Below, one piece after another: positions 34,335 to 41,497 of a stretch of 64,000 bases of DNA. Below the pieces are notes generated by a model, which saw only the letters and a program-made list of their open reading frames with translations, was not told the origin of the DNA and did not search any database. The stretch is from JAVZLH01 sp038883475. Its GTDB lineage: Archaea > Thermoproteota > Bathyarchaeia > Bathyarchaeales > Bathycorpusculaceae. Position numbers and translations under genes: made by a program. Position 1 is the stretch's first letter. Every line of letters starts with the position of its first letter. The stretch covers positions 1 through 64,000 of the forward strand of contig JAVZMA010000001.1 in NCBI GenBank assembly GCA_038883475.1, written 5' to 3'.

Positions 34335-34715
34335 ATGTCCAAACCATTTTACGTAAAATTTGAGGTTCCGAAGGAGATTGCAGACGCTGCCTATGAAGCC
34401 CTGCAAATCGCCGCCAAAACGGGAACTGTTAGGAAAGGCACAAACGAAACGACGAAGGCTGTTGAAAGGGCTCAGGCCAAACTTGTTGTTATAGCTGAAG
34501 ATGTTGACCCGCCTGAGGTGGTGGCGCATTTGCCGCTTCTTTGCGAGGAAAGGAAAATTCCATACGTGTTTGTTCCAAGCAAAGAAAATCTCGGCAAAGC
34601 AGTGGGCATTGATGTTTCCGCTGCTTCCGCTTGCATAGTCAACGAAGGTGAAGCTGCTGGTCTGGTTAAGGAAATAGTTGCAAGAGTTGAGAAGGTGAAA
34701 AGAGGAGCTAAGTGA
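34335..34715 (+). CDS. rpl7ae: Ribosomal protein L7Ae (eL8)
   Basis: From ATG 34335 the product is 126 aa. It shows the L7Ae RNA-binding motif GTVRKGTNETTKAVERAQAK and IAEDVDPPEVVAHLPLLCEE, PYVFVPSKENLG. It binds kink-turns in rRNA, C/D and H/ACA guide RNAs and RNase P. It heads the operon L7Ae-S28e-L24e; a candidate C/D RNA client lies at 38257-38314. Confidence 0.97.
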   Translation: MSKPFYVKFEVPKEIADAAYEALQIAAKTGTVRKGTNETTKAVERAQAKLVVIAEDVDPPEVVAHLPLLCEERKIPYVFVPSKENLGKAVGIDVSAASACIVNEGEAAGLVKEIVARVEKVKRGAK

Positions 34716-34942
34716 TGAGCAAGGAAGAAAAGGCTGCTGAAGAAGAACTTACACCCGCTGAAGTAATCCAAATTATTGGACGAACTGGAGTAACGGGGGA
34801 AATTACACAGGTTAGAGTGCGTATCCTAGAGGGAAGAGATAAGGGACGTATTATAACACGTAATGTTAAGGGTCCGGTGCGTGTTCAAGACATTTTGATG
34901 CTGCGGGAAACCGAGAGGGAAGCAAAGAAAATCACGACATAG
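34715..34942 (+). CDS. rps28e: Ribosomal protein S28e (eS28)
   Basis: The 75-aa protein starts at ATG 34715, which shares a base with the L7Ae stop (TGATG). It has RTGVTGEITQVRVRILEGRD, RNVKGPVRVQDILMLRETEREA. It is the usual partner downstream of L7Ae. Confidence 0.96.
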   Translation: MSKEEKAAEEELTPAEVIQIIGRTGVTGEITQVRVRILEGRDKGRIITRNVKGPVRVQDILMLRETEREAKKITT

Positions 34943-34975
34943 CCATGACCTATAATGATTTGAAGGTGGTCACCA

Positions 34976-35173
34976 TTGCCTAAACCTAGGAAATGCTCAT
35001 TTTGCGGAAGCGACTTTCCAGCGGGGACAGGCATGATGTATGTTAGGAATGATGGGGCAATTTTATGGTTCTGTTCAAGCAAATGCAGAAAAAGCTCCTT
35101 AAACCTACGGAGAGATGCGCGGAAGCTTAAGTGGACAAAGTATTTTGGTAAAGAAGAAAAGGGTAAAGCCTAA
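34976..35173 (+). CDS. rpl24e: Ribosomal protein L24e (eL24)
   Basis: The 65-aa protein starts at TTG 34976. The zinc-finger Cys pairs are CSFCGSDFPAGTG and CSSKCRKS, with WTKYFGKE at the end. In many archaea ndk and infB follow; here a convergent radical SAM gene follows (4-base overlap) and infB is 13 kb away, so the operon is shortened. Confidence 0.95.
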   Translation: MPKPRKCSFCGSDFPAGTGMMYVRNDGAILWFCSSKCRKSSLNLRRDARKLKWTKYFGKEEKGKA

Positions 35174-36699
35174 CGTCTTCTTGTTCCAACAATTTTTTCC
35201 CATAAAGGCTTGTTATGAATGCAGCCTATGTCTGGCGCATTAACGTTTCCATTGAAGTAACTGTAGGCTCTTGCTCGACATCCTCCACAAATGTATTTGT
35301 CTGGGCAGCTTCCGCAACCAACGCGTTTTTCATCAACCACATAATCTTGCAGTATCTCTCTCACGCGGAGCCTCCACAAAAGTGGGTGGTTATCCCATAT
35401 TTCTTCGAAATTATCCTTCAACATGTTGCCGAGAACCGTGTCCTTGTTTGTTGGGAAGAAGACACATGGTTTTATGTCTCCGTTGGGCTCTAGACAGCAG
35501 TATAGTCGTCCAGCTCCGCATCCTCCCAGAAAGTTGGCTACGCTTTCTATTCCCTGTTTTGCCGCGTAATGGGCTTCAACCATGAATTTTTCGCCGCATT
35601 TTTTCGAAAGTTCCTTTGTTACGCTTGCATATTGTGGACTTGTGCTGAAAAACCTGTCAACTTTGATATTCGATTTTCCAGATTTCAACTGCTCCTCTTT
35701 GGCTTGCAAATACAATCCAACAATTTCTTTCCCTATTGTTTCAAGCACATGAAGTCTTTCTTCAGGAGTCAAATCAAGTTCAACATACTCCTTTGCTCTA
35801 CCAGTTGGAATGTAATTAAAATGCATGAACCTCACGCCTAGACTTTTTGAGAGGTCTATAAGCTTGTTGAGTTCAGATAGGTTGTCTCTATGTAAAGTTG
35901 TTGCGATGCAAGTGTCTATGCCCTCCTCTACGCAGTTCCTAACGCCTTCCATTGCTCTTTCAAAGGCGCCCGGTGTCCCCCTGAACGCGTCGTGTAATGT
36001 GGGTGATGCTCCATCAACGCTTATCTCAACGTAATCGATTCCCACATCTTTGATTTTCTTTGCGTTATTTTTTGTGATTAGTGTGCCGTTGGAGGCTATG
36101 CTAACATAACCTATTCGCTTTTTCGCGTAAGCTGCAACTTCAAAGAAGTCTCTTCTTATGAGGGGTTCGCCACCGCTGAAGGAGAGGGCTGGCAAGCCTA
36201 TGCCGGCAATTTTCGAGAGTTTATCCAAAACTTGTTTTGCCTCTTCTGTTGAGAGTTCGGTTCGTTTTCCGTTTCCAGCGTCTTCATAACAGTGCTTGCA
36301 CCTCAAATTACATTGATATGTGAAGTTCCAAACAATTTCGAATGGTCCGGCTGGGGTGAAGGGCACTCGTACACCGTATTTTTCTATGCCTTTCATCATT
36401 AAGCCGAAGCCTCTAAGCCATGCCTCGCCATATTGCTTGTTTAAAAATTGGCTGCGCATGAAATTCTTGTCTACATGTAAAAGGCGGCTTCCCATTTCAT
36501 AAAACGGTTTCGCTATTTTGCCGCTTATGTGCAGACATGTTGGGCAAAGATTAACATTTTCTCCTAAAAAGTCTTTTAAGGAGTTTAGGAGGAGGTCGCC
36601 GTCTTTAGGGCATTCTTTATCAAAGCGGCTAATCAAGTATTTAAGAACGGGATTAACAGTAACGGAGAAAAGCGCGTTTTCAACCGTGTCAATATTCAT
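35170..36699 (-). CDS. Radical SAM/SPASM-domain enzyme with N-terminal extension
   Basis: From ATG 36699 the enzyme is 509 aa (GTG 36708 adds three residues). The first about 120 residues hold an unassigned domain with CPTCLHISGK. The radical SAM core begins at FEIVWNFTYQCNLRCKHCYE, with the cluster Cys at 130, 134 and 137. C-terminal Cys groups (GCGAGRLYCCLEPNGDIKPC, CGSCPDKYICGGCRARAY, GC) form a SPASM/twitch domain for auxiliary Fe-S clusters. Such enzymes modify peptides or tetrapyrroles (for example AhbC/D, peptide maturases). The substrate is unknown. A 74-aa ORF is divergent at 36863 across a palindrome-rich promoter. Confidence 0.85.
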   Translation of the reverse strand: MNIDTVENALFSVTVNPVLKYLISRFDKECPKDGDLLLNSLKDFLGENVNLCPTCLHISGKIAKPFYEMGSRLLHVDKNFMRSQFLNKQYGEAWLRGFGLMMKGIEKYGVRVPFTPAGPFEIVWNFTYQCNLRCKHCYEDAGNGKRTELSTEEAKQVLDKLSKIAGIGLPALSFSGGEPLIRRDFFEVAAYAKKRIGYVSIASNGTLITKNNAKKIKDVGIDYVEISVDGASPTLHDAFRGTPGAFERAMEGVRNCVEEGIDTCIATTLHRDNLSELNKLIDLSKSLGVRFMHFNYIPTGRAKEYVELDLTPEERLHVLETIGKEIVGLYLQAKEEQLKSGKSNIKVDRFFSTSPQYASVTKELSKKCGEKFMVEAHYAAKQGIESVANFLGGCGAGRLYCCLEPNGDIKPCVFFPTNKDTVLGNMLKDNFEEIWDNHPLLWRLRVREILQDYVVDEKRVGCGSCPDKYICGGCRARAYSYFNGNVNAPDIGCIHNKPLWEKIVGTRRR

Positions 36700-36770
36700 T
36701 TCGGTCACTTTTATCTTTATGACAAACGTAAATAATTTATTATTTTCTTTTTCTCCACGAGCAGTTTAAA

Positions 36771-36804
36771 CATGTTACATGTATCATGGATGCGATATAT
36801 ATCG
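36771..36804. promoter_or_regulatory. Two palindromes between radical SAM gene and small divergent ORF
   Basis: An imperfect 18-bp palindrome centred on TACATGTA with CATG at both ends (36771-36788) is followed by the perfect 12-bp palindrome CGATATATATCG (36793-36804). Both lie in the 163-base intergenic region between the two divergent starts (36699 and 36863), just upstream of a TATA-rich tract (36829-36846). They are candidate operators. Confidence 0.4.
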
Positions 36805-36862
36805 ATTTCAGAAAGAACGGCTTTATTAAGATATAATATATTTATCCCCGGAAGGTGTCATC

Positions 36863-37087
36863 ATGGGAGCAAGAAAAAAGGAAAAAACCATTCGAATCAA
36901 CCTATTAGAAGTGTCGGATGTTGAAAGGCTTGAAACAATTGAAAAAGCAAAAGAAAGCTTACGACAGAAAATTGCGGAAGCAAAACTGTGGCACCAACTT
37001 CTCGAGCTGGAAAACATAATCGTTAACGGTGAAACAATCTACTGTGGCGACTCTCGACTAACAGGACTGTCGCTAAACGAAATTTAA
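36863..37087 (+). CDS. Small uncharacterised protein (74 aa)
   Basis: ATG 36863 has GGTG upstream and a TATA tract (TATAATATATTTAT) about 25 bases before it. The protein starts very basic (GARKKEKTIRINLLEV), then forms a helical region (VERLETIEKAKESLRQKIAEAKLWHQ), then a short beta part with one Cys (GETIYCGDS). The family is not recognised. It is divergent from the radical SAM/SPASM enzyme, so a regulator or small substrate of that enzyme is possible. Confidence 0.55.
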   Translation: MGARKKEKTIRINLLEVSDVERLETIEKAKESLRQKIAEAKLWHQLLELENIIVNGETIYCGDSRLTGLSLNEI

Positions 37088-37172
37088 AAACTGTCAAAGC
37101 AAGCATCAACAACCGTGACTTTGCCCACGAACTTCTTTCTAATTTTGAACTTCAAAATCAAATCGTTGTTTT

Positions 37173-37251
37173 TGGTAGCGGGGGGTCGATTTGAACGACC
37201 GATCTCTGGGTTATGAGCCCAGCGGGTTAATCCTGGCTACCCCACCCCGCT
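37173..37251 (-). tRNA. Initiator tRNA-Met (CAT), CCA encoded
   Basis: On the minus strand the gene begins AGCGGGG and ends CCCCGCT-A-CCA. The acceptor stem is fully paired, and the anticodon stem CTGGG/CCCAG with loop CTCATAA (anticodon at 37213-37215) has the three G:C pairs typical of initiators. The T-arm is GGTCG/CGACC. It is 76 nt plus the encoded CCA and has no intron. A TATA-like element (CATTTAAG) lies roughly 30 bases upstream. Confidence 0.95.
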
Positions 37252-37346
37252 ATGTTTATGCTGAATACATGCTTTCTTAAATGTTTTTAGGAAGTTGGGA
37301 AAGGTTTATTATTGCATATACCATTTATCGAGTTTGGTTCAATATC

Positions 37347-37991
37347 ATGGATAAGCCCTATTTCCGCCAATTCCACAATCCAGTTCTTGAAAATCCCGTT
37401 TTTGTGCAGGGTCTTCCAGGCTTCGGCAATGTTGGCAAGATTGCAGTGCATCTTTTAATTAAATTTTGTGGGGCGAAGCCTTTTGCTGAGTTATATTCGC
37501 CTTCCTTCCCAGATTACGTTTCTGTCGACCCTAAGGGCATCTGTCACCTGCCAAAATACGAGTTTTACGGCGCGCCCATGGAGAAAAACGACTTCATAAT
37601 AATGACCGGGGACACGCAACCCTCAATTGACGATGTTTTGGCGCATTACAGTGTTTGCAGCGAAATATTAAATTTCATAAAGAAATTTGGCTGCAACTTC
37701 CTCATTACAATAGGCGGAGTACCCACCTCAGAAGAAAAAACACAAGTGTATGTGGCTGCAACTTCACCTAGGCTGGCAATGGAATTTATGGAAAAGGGAG
37801 CAGTATTATACAGCAAAGGCAGAATCGCTGGAGCCACAGGTTTAATGCTGGGACTGGCAAAAGAACAAGGCTTGGAAGGCATATGCCTTTTAGGTGCAAC
37901 AACAGGCTTTACCGCTGACCGTGGCGCAGGTTTCTCTATTTTCAAATTCTTGATGAAAGCCTTTGGAAACGAGGTGAAGGAAGGGTTATAA
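37347..37991 (+). CDS. PAC2 family protein (proteasome assembly chaperone-like)
   Basis: ATG 37347 gives 214 residues; the 22 upstream in-frame residues contain promoter-like A/T sequence. TATA-like elements at about 37305-37330 suggest a very short leader or leaderless mRNA. The family is shown by VFVQGLPGFGNVGKIAVHLL, DFIIMTGDTQPS, LITIGGVPT, GRIAGATGLMLGLAKE and CLLGATTGF. Archaeal PAC2 proteins assist 20S proteasome assembly in some species; the role here is not proven. Confidence 0.85.
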   Translation: MDKPYFRQFHNPVLENPVFVQGLPGFGNVGKIAVHLLIKFCGAKPFAELYSPSFPDYVSVDPKGICHLPKYEFYGAPMEKNDFIIMTGDTQPSIDDVLAHYSVCSEILNFIKKFGCNFLITIGGVPTSEEKTQVYVAATSPRLAMEFMEKGAVLYSKGRIAGATGLMLGLAKEQGLEGICLLGATTGFTADRGAGFSIFKFLMKAFGNEVKEGL

Positions 37992-38029
37992 GAGAAATCA
38001 TCATAGAGAATCTGCGTGGATGTGGCAGC

Positions 38030-38242
38030 ATGGTAAAGTTTGACACAAACTCAAAAATGCGGAAAACTTTGTTGGTGTTGCTGGCTGTTTTACTAACTTT
38101 TGCTGGACCCACATATGTAGTTTATGTGCTTCTAGAGGTTCTTGAAGTAGGCTATGCAGCGTCAATGCTTTCTGGGCTTGTCCTACTCGCAACTGGTTTA
38201 ATTCTCATTTGGTACTTGATTAGAAAGAAGATTATTTCTTAG
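38030..38242 (+). CDS. Small two-helix membrane protein
   Basis: The 70-aa protein has two transmembrane helices (about residues 12-34 and 41-63) separated by a short loop, with Lys/Arg at the N-terminus (MVKFDTNSKMRK) and C-terminus (RKKIIS), placing both ends in the cytoplasm. The family is not recognised. It lies 38 bases after the PAC2 gene. Confidence 0.6.
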   Translation: MVKFDTNSKMRKTLLVLLAVLLTFAGPTYVVYVLLEVLEVGYAASMLSGLVLLATGLILIWYLIRKKIIS

Positions 38243-38256
38243 GCGAAAAGTTGTTT

Positions 38257-38314
38257 GTGCCTCAGATACCCCAGGGTGCATCATCTTTCAGACAGGTAAA
38301 TTCTTCATCGGCAC
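38257..38314 (-). ncRNA. Candidate C/D box guide sRNA
   Basis: On the minus strand a 58-nt unit is closed by a perfect 5-bp stem (GTGCC/GGCAC). Inside, in order, are: C-like box CGATGA (38305-38310), 13 nt, D' box CTGA (38288-38291), 4 nt, C'-like box TGATGC (38278-38283), 12 nt, and D box CTGA (38262-38265). Both D boxes are perfect; C and C' each have one mismatch to TGATGA. Guide and spacer lengths match archaeal C/D RNAs. An A/T-rich element (ATAATTTTTA on the minus strand, about 38340-38349) sits about 30 bases upstream of the 5' end, as expected for a promoter. The rRNA/tRNA target is not identified. Confidence 0.6.
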
Positions 38315-38415
38315 TTTTAGGAAGAGTGTTTTGCACCCTAAAAATTATTCGGTTACTGTTCTAAAACATGGAATTATCAATGAGGATGCTTACCATAAAG
38401 CATTAAGGTGAGTTC

Positions 38416-39282
38416 ATGATTAAGCTGCAAAATCCTCTCCTAAAACTCCTATTTGCGGCATTAGCTTGCGGAGTTATAGCCTCTCTAGCCACTGGGCTCT
38501 TTGAAAATAAGAGACAGATTGGCATACCTGAAAACAAATATTATGGTTATCCTCTTGTTTGGCGAATAACCTCTCTAGACGGTTCAACAGAATACGTGGC
38601 AACAAACTTTGCGTTAAATTTCGTGTTCTGGTCCGTCATTTCTTTTCTGGTTCTGTTGTTTCTATGGAAATTTTTATTCCCCAAATTAGGAATAGGCGCA
38701 AGCTGCAAAGCTTTCCTTTTGCCTACCGCTCTATTCGTTCCTCTAGGCATTGTGATGGATTTCATTCACGAACTTGGTCACGCATTATGGGGAACTATTA
38801 TGGGCGGAACTCTCACTTACATGCAGATAGCTTACTTGCAAATTTACCCTCAAATCGCCATAACCTCACAGTTTGTTTTGGGCTTAACCATGATAGATGG
38901 GCTTGCGTACGTTTCATTTGCATATGGCATGATGCTTCTCGGGGGCTCATTGACTACAAATATTGCTTCATGGGTTCTAGCCATAATCCTGCTTAAAACA
39001 AGCTTCGGAAACAAGAAACAGATTGCATTAAAAATTTTAGGCTTATTTGGGGTGGCAGACCTTCCGTTTTACGTGGTTTTCCCGCAGATGGGTTTAAACC
39101 ACTGGATTTTTCTCGGCGGAAACACGCCTGAACCCCTAATAGGTGCAAGGATGATGGGTGTTCTTGACGGTGTGTTTTACATCTTTGTTGCAGCTTCAAC
39201 GTTTGGGTTAATCCTGCTCTATTTCAAGTCTCTTAGAGAAAAAGTCTTGGCTAAACTAAAAACGACTAAAAAGTTGGGTTAA
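38416..39282 (+). CDS. Multi-spanning membrane protein with HExxH motif (M50-like metalloprotease candidate)
   Basis: The 288-aa protein starts at ATG with SD GGTGA. About six to seven transmembrane helices are visible. HELGH (118-122) lies within the hydrophobic segment GIVMDFIHELGHALWGTIMGG, the placement seen in site-2-type proteases. A later conserved-looking ADLPFYVV (about residue 216) could offer the third metal ligand, but the classic NPDG motif is not obvious. A membrane zinc protease is plausible; a non-peptidase relative cannot be excluded. It converges with icd (4-base overlap). Confidence 0.65.
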   Translation: MIKLQNPLLKLLFAALACGVIASLATGLFENKRQIGIPENKYYGYPLVWRITSLDGSTEYVATNFALNFVFWSVISFLVLLFLWKFLFPKLGIGASCKAFLLPTALFVPLGIVMDFIHELGHALWGTIMGGTLTYMQIAYLQIYPQIAITSQFVLGLTMIDGLAYVSFAYGMMLLGGSLTTNIASWVLAIILLKTSFGNKKQIALKILGLFGVADLPFYVVFPQMGLNHWIFLGGNTPEPLIGARMMGVLDGVFYIFVAASTFGLILLYFKSLREKVLAKLKTTKKLG

Positions 39283-40499
39283 TGGAGAATTTTCTCTAAA
39301 TTTTTCTTTACAGCTTCAATGAACTCTTCGGTGCTGACGGCTCTTTTTATTGGTGGCTCGGAAACTTTGGCGGTGTCAACTGTCATTATTCTATCCCTCT
39401 CTATCGTCAACCTTACAGCAGTCTCCAGTTTGTCAGCGAAATCAACCAACTCTTTTATGTCGTCTAACTCGCCTCTTTTTTTCAAAGCTGCAGCCCAAGC
39501 GAATATTATAGCTGTTGGGTTTGTCGAAGTCTTTTCGTCCTTCAAGTACTTGTAGTAATGTTTTTGGACTGTGCCATGCGCAGCCTCAGACAAGAAATAG
39601 CCTTCAGGCGAGAAAAGGGTTGAGGTCATTAAGGCTAGGCTGCCCACGTAAGCTGCGGCTACGAAATCTGAGAACACGTCACCGTCGAAGTTTTTGCAAG
39701 CCCAAACGAACCCACCCTCAGACCTAACCGCCCTAGCTACAGCATCATCTATTAAGAAATAACGGTAATTTAATCCAGCCTTTTCATATTTTTCCTTAAA
39801 CTCCTTTTCGTACACGCTTTGGAATATCTCCTTAAATCTGCCGTCATAAACCTTTGAAATTGTGTCTTTTGCTGCGAACCAAATGTCAAACTTGTTTTCT
39901 AATGCATATCTGAAAGAAGCCCTAGCGAAACTTTCAATTGAAGCGTCAATGTTATAAATGCCTTGAATGACACCCGCTCCACTTAGTCGGGGAAATTTAG
40001 CCTTAAGCTCCTTCCCATTGCTCTGCTTAACCACAACCTCCGCCTCTGCCGGTCCGTTGAATCTAATGCCTACGCCATCATATATGTCGCCGAAGGCATG
40101 TCTTGCAACGATTATCGGTTTTTTCCAGAACTTCACTGCTGGTGGTATGTTGCTCAGGGTTATGGGGGCTCTGAAGATTGTGCCGTCAAGTATGTTCCTA
40201 ATTGTGGCGTTTGGGCTTTTCCACTCTCTCTTTAAATTATATTCTTTTACACGTTCAGCGTTAGGCGTTATCGTTGCACATTTGACGCCTACACCCCATT
40301 TTTTGACAGCCTCAGCCGCCTGCACCGTAACGCGGTCGTTGGTTTCATCTCTCTTCTTTATGTGAAGGTCATAATATTCAACCTTCAAATCTACGTAAGG
40401 AAGAATAAGCCTATTCTTCGTCCAAGCCCACATCACCCGAGCCATCTCGTCCCCATCGATCTCCACAATGGGCTTATCCATCAATATTTTCTTAATCAA
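39279..40499 (-). CDS. icd: Isocitrate dehydrogenase, NADP type, eukaryote-like subfamily
   Basis: The 406-aa enzyme starts at TTG 40499 with SD GGAGG (ATG 40481 is the alternative). KPIVEIDGDEMARVMW, GVGVKCATITPNAERV, WKSPNATIRNILDGTIFR, PIIVARHAFGDIYDG and the C-terminal EAAHGTVQKHYYKYLKDEKTSTNP match the homodimeric subfamily of eukaryotic IDH1/2 rather than the bacterial/archaeal IcdA type. It oxidises isocitrate to 2-oxoglutarate. With SucCD it indicates an oxidative or partial TCA route. A TATA-like CCTTATAATC lies about 40 bases upstream. Confidence 0.95.
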   Translation of the reverse strand: MIKKILMDKPIVEIDGDEMARVMWAWTKNRLILPYVDLKVEYYDLHIKKRDETNDRVTVQAAEAVKKWGVGVKCATITPNAERVKEYNLKREWKSPNATIRNILDGTIFRAPITLSNIPPAVKFWKKPIIVARHAFGDIYDGVGIRFNGPAEAEVVVKQSNGKELKAKFPRLSGAGVIQGIYNIDASIESFARASFRYALENKFDIWFAAKDTISKVYDGRFKEIFQSVYEKEFKEKYEKAGLNYRYFLIDDAVARAVRSEGGFVWACKNFDGDVFSDFVAAAYVGSLALMTSTLFSPEGYFLSEAAHGTVQKHYYKYLKDEKTSTNPTAIIFAWAAALKKRGELDDIKELVDFADKLETAVRLTIERDRIMTVDTAKVSEPPIKRAVSTEEFIEAVKKNLEKILH

Positions 40500-40604
40500 T
40501 GGGCGTTGCCTCCAACCAAATGCTTATCGCCTAAACCGATTATAAGGTGTTCCCTCTTGAAAAACACATGTAACTTCTCAACCGTAGGTTTACAACACGC
40601 GCAA

Positions 40605-41009
40605 CTATTTTTCGGTGATTGTCGGGTGAACTAGTTGACGACAATAAGGGCAATGGACGAGTGCTTTGTCTCCAGTTGACCTCCACTTCTTTTTGCAGAA
40701 TGGGCATTGAAACCACACTGTTTTTCCGGGAATAAGGAGCCATTGTCGGCTTAAAATCAATAGGATTGCTCCTGAAATCAGCATGGCGTTTCCCAAAATA
40801 ATGAGGTATATGAGTTTGAATTCAAGCCATGACATAATAGAAATTTTTTCTGTCCAAAGAAGCGACAAAAAAGTCGAGAAAGGATCTTCGCTTATGGAAA
40901 GCTGAGGGTATGTCTTCCATAAAGTGGCTAAGATGGAGGCTACTCCTATTAGGCAAAGTATTAGACTTAGTGCATATGCAGATTTCTGTTTACGAAGAAC
41001 TTTCTTCAT
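40605..41009 (-). CDS. Membrane protein with C-terminal zinc ribbon
   Basis: The 134-aa protein has a basic start (MKKVLRKQK), two transmembrane helices (about 10-32 and 62-88) and a cytoplasmic zinc ribbon (CPFCKKKW ... HCPYCRQLV, residues 103-126). No family is recognised. It is a single gene downstream of the small coiled-coil ORFs on the same strand. Confidence 0.6.
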   Translation of the reverse strand: MKKVLRKQKSAYALSLILCLIGVASILATLWKTYPQLSISEDPFSTFLSLLWTEKISIMSWLEFKLIYLIILGNAMLISGAILLILSRQWLLIPGKTVWFQCPFCKKKWRSTGDKALVHCPYCRQLVHPTITEK

Positions 41010-41071
41010 TTCAAATTCTAACCTTGGAACGAATTATTTCTTAGGTTTGGTTCTTTTCTCCAAGTTTGAAG

Positions 41072-41251
41072 TCACGCTGGTGCAATAGATTCAGTAATCC
41101 GCATTTCTAGATCAGCGTACCGTTCTCTAATTTCGCTTTTGAGAGCATCAATTTCTAAGCGCAGTCTCCTCTTGGACTCAGGCGCTAAGTCCTTCGACTT
41201 TCCTATGTCATTTTGCATCTTCGACACCTCACGTTCAAAGTTATGCTTCAT
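41072..41251 (-). CDS. Short coiled-coil ORF, second of an overlapping pair
   Basis: This 59-aa ORF falls just under common length cut-offs. It starts at ATG 41251, whose ATGA overlaps the stop of the ORF at 41248-41400. It is charged and helical (FEREVSKMQNDIGKSK, RRLRLEIDALKSEIRERYADLEMR). The frame extends upstream past its ATG (AEETKE in frame), so it could be the 3' part of one gene split by a frameshift from the upstream ORF, or a translationally coupled partner. Confidence 0.5.
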   Translation of the reverse strand: MKHNFEREVSKMQNDIGKSKDLAPESKRRLRLEIDALKSEIRERYADLEMRITESIAPA

Positions 41252-41400
41252 CTCTTTCGTTTCTTCAGCAAATCCACTTTAGCCTTTTCAATCTTTTCAA
41301 ACTGTTTCTTTACGTCTTCGACTTTTTGGTTCAGTTTCTGTTTTATTTTGGCAAGTTTCTCTACATATTCGCGTTCAGAGGGACCTCCCAACTCATGCAC
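41248..41400 (-). CDS. Short coiled-coil ORF, first of an overlapping pair
   Basis: A 50-aa ORF from GTG 41400 (TTG 41403 is an alternative) encodes a Lys/Glu-rich helix (YVEKLAKIKQKLNQKVEDVK). A TATA-like tract on the minus strand (AATTTATATTAAG, about 41423-41437) about 25-30 bases upstream suggests a leaderless transcript. It ends in ATGA shared with the next ORF. A one-base change would fuse the two into a single coiled-coil protein of about 115 aa. Confidence 0.45.
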   Translation of the reverse strand: MHELGGPSEREYVEKLAKIKQKLNQKVEDVKKQFEKIEKAKVDLLKKRKR

Positions 41401-41497
41401 CAACTGACTCTTTTATCGCAATACTTAATATAAATTTTATTATCTGACAATCAACACAAACACAACATTATTGTTTATAAAACATGCTAAAATTTAG

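Noticed and set aside
38273..38339. Inverted repeat AGGGTGCA/TGCACCCT
   Set aside because: One arm is inside the candidate C/D RNA and the other outside; the C/D architecture explains the region better, so the long-range stem is probably coincidental.
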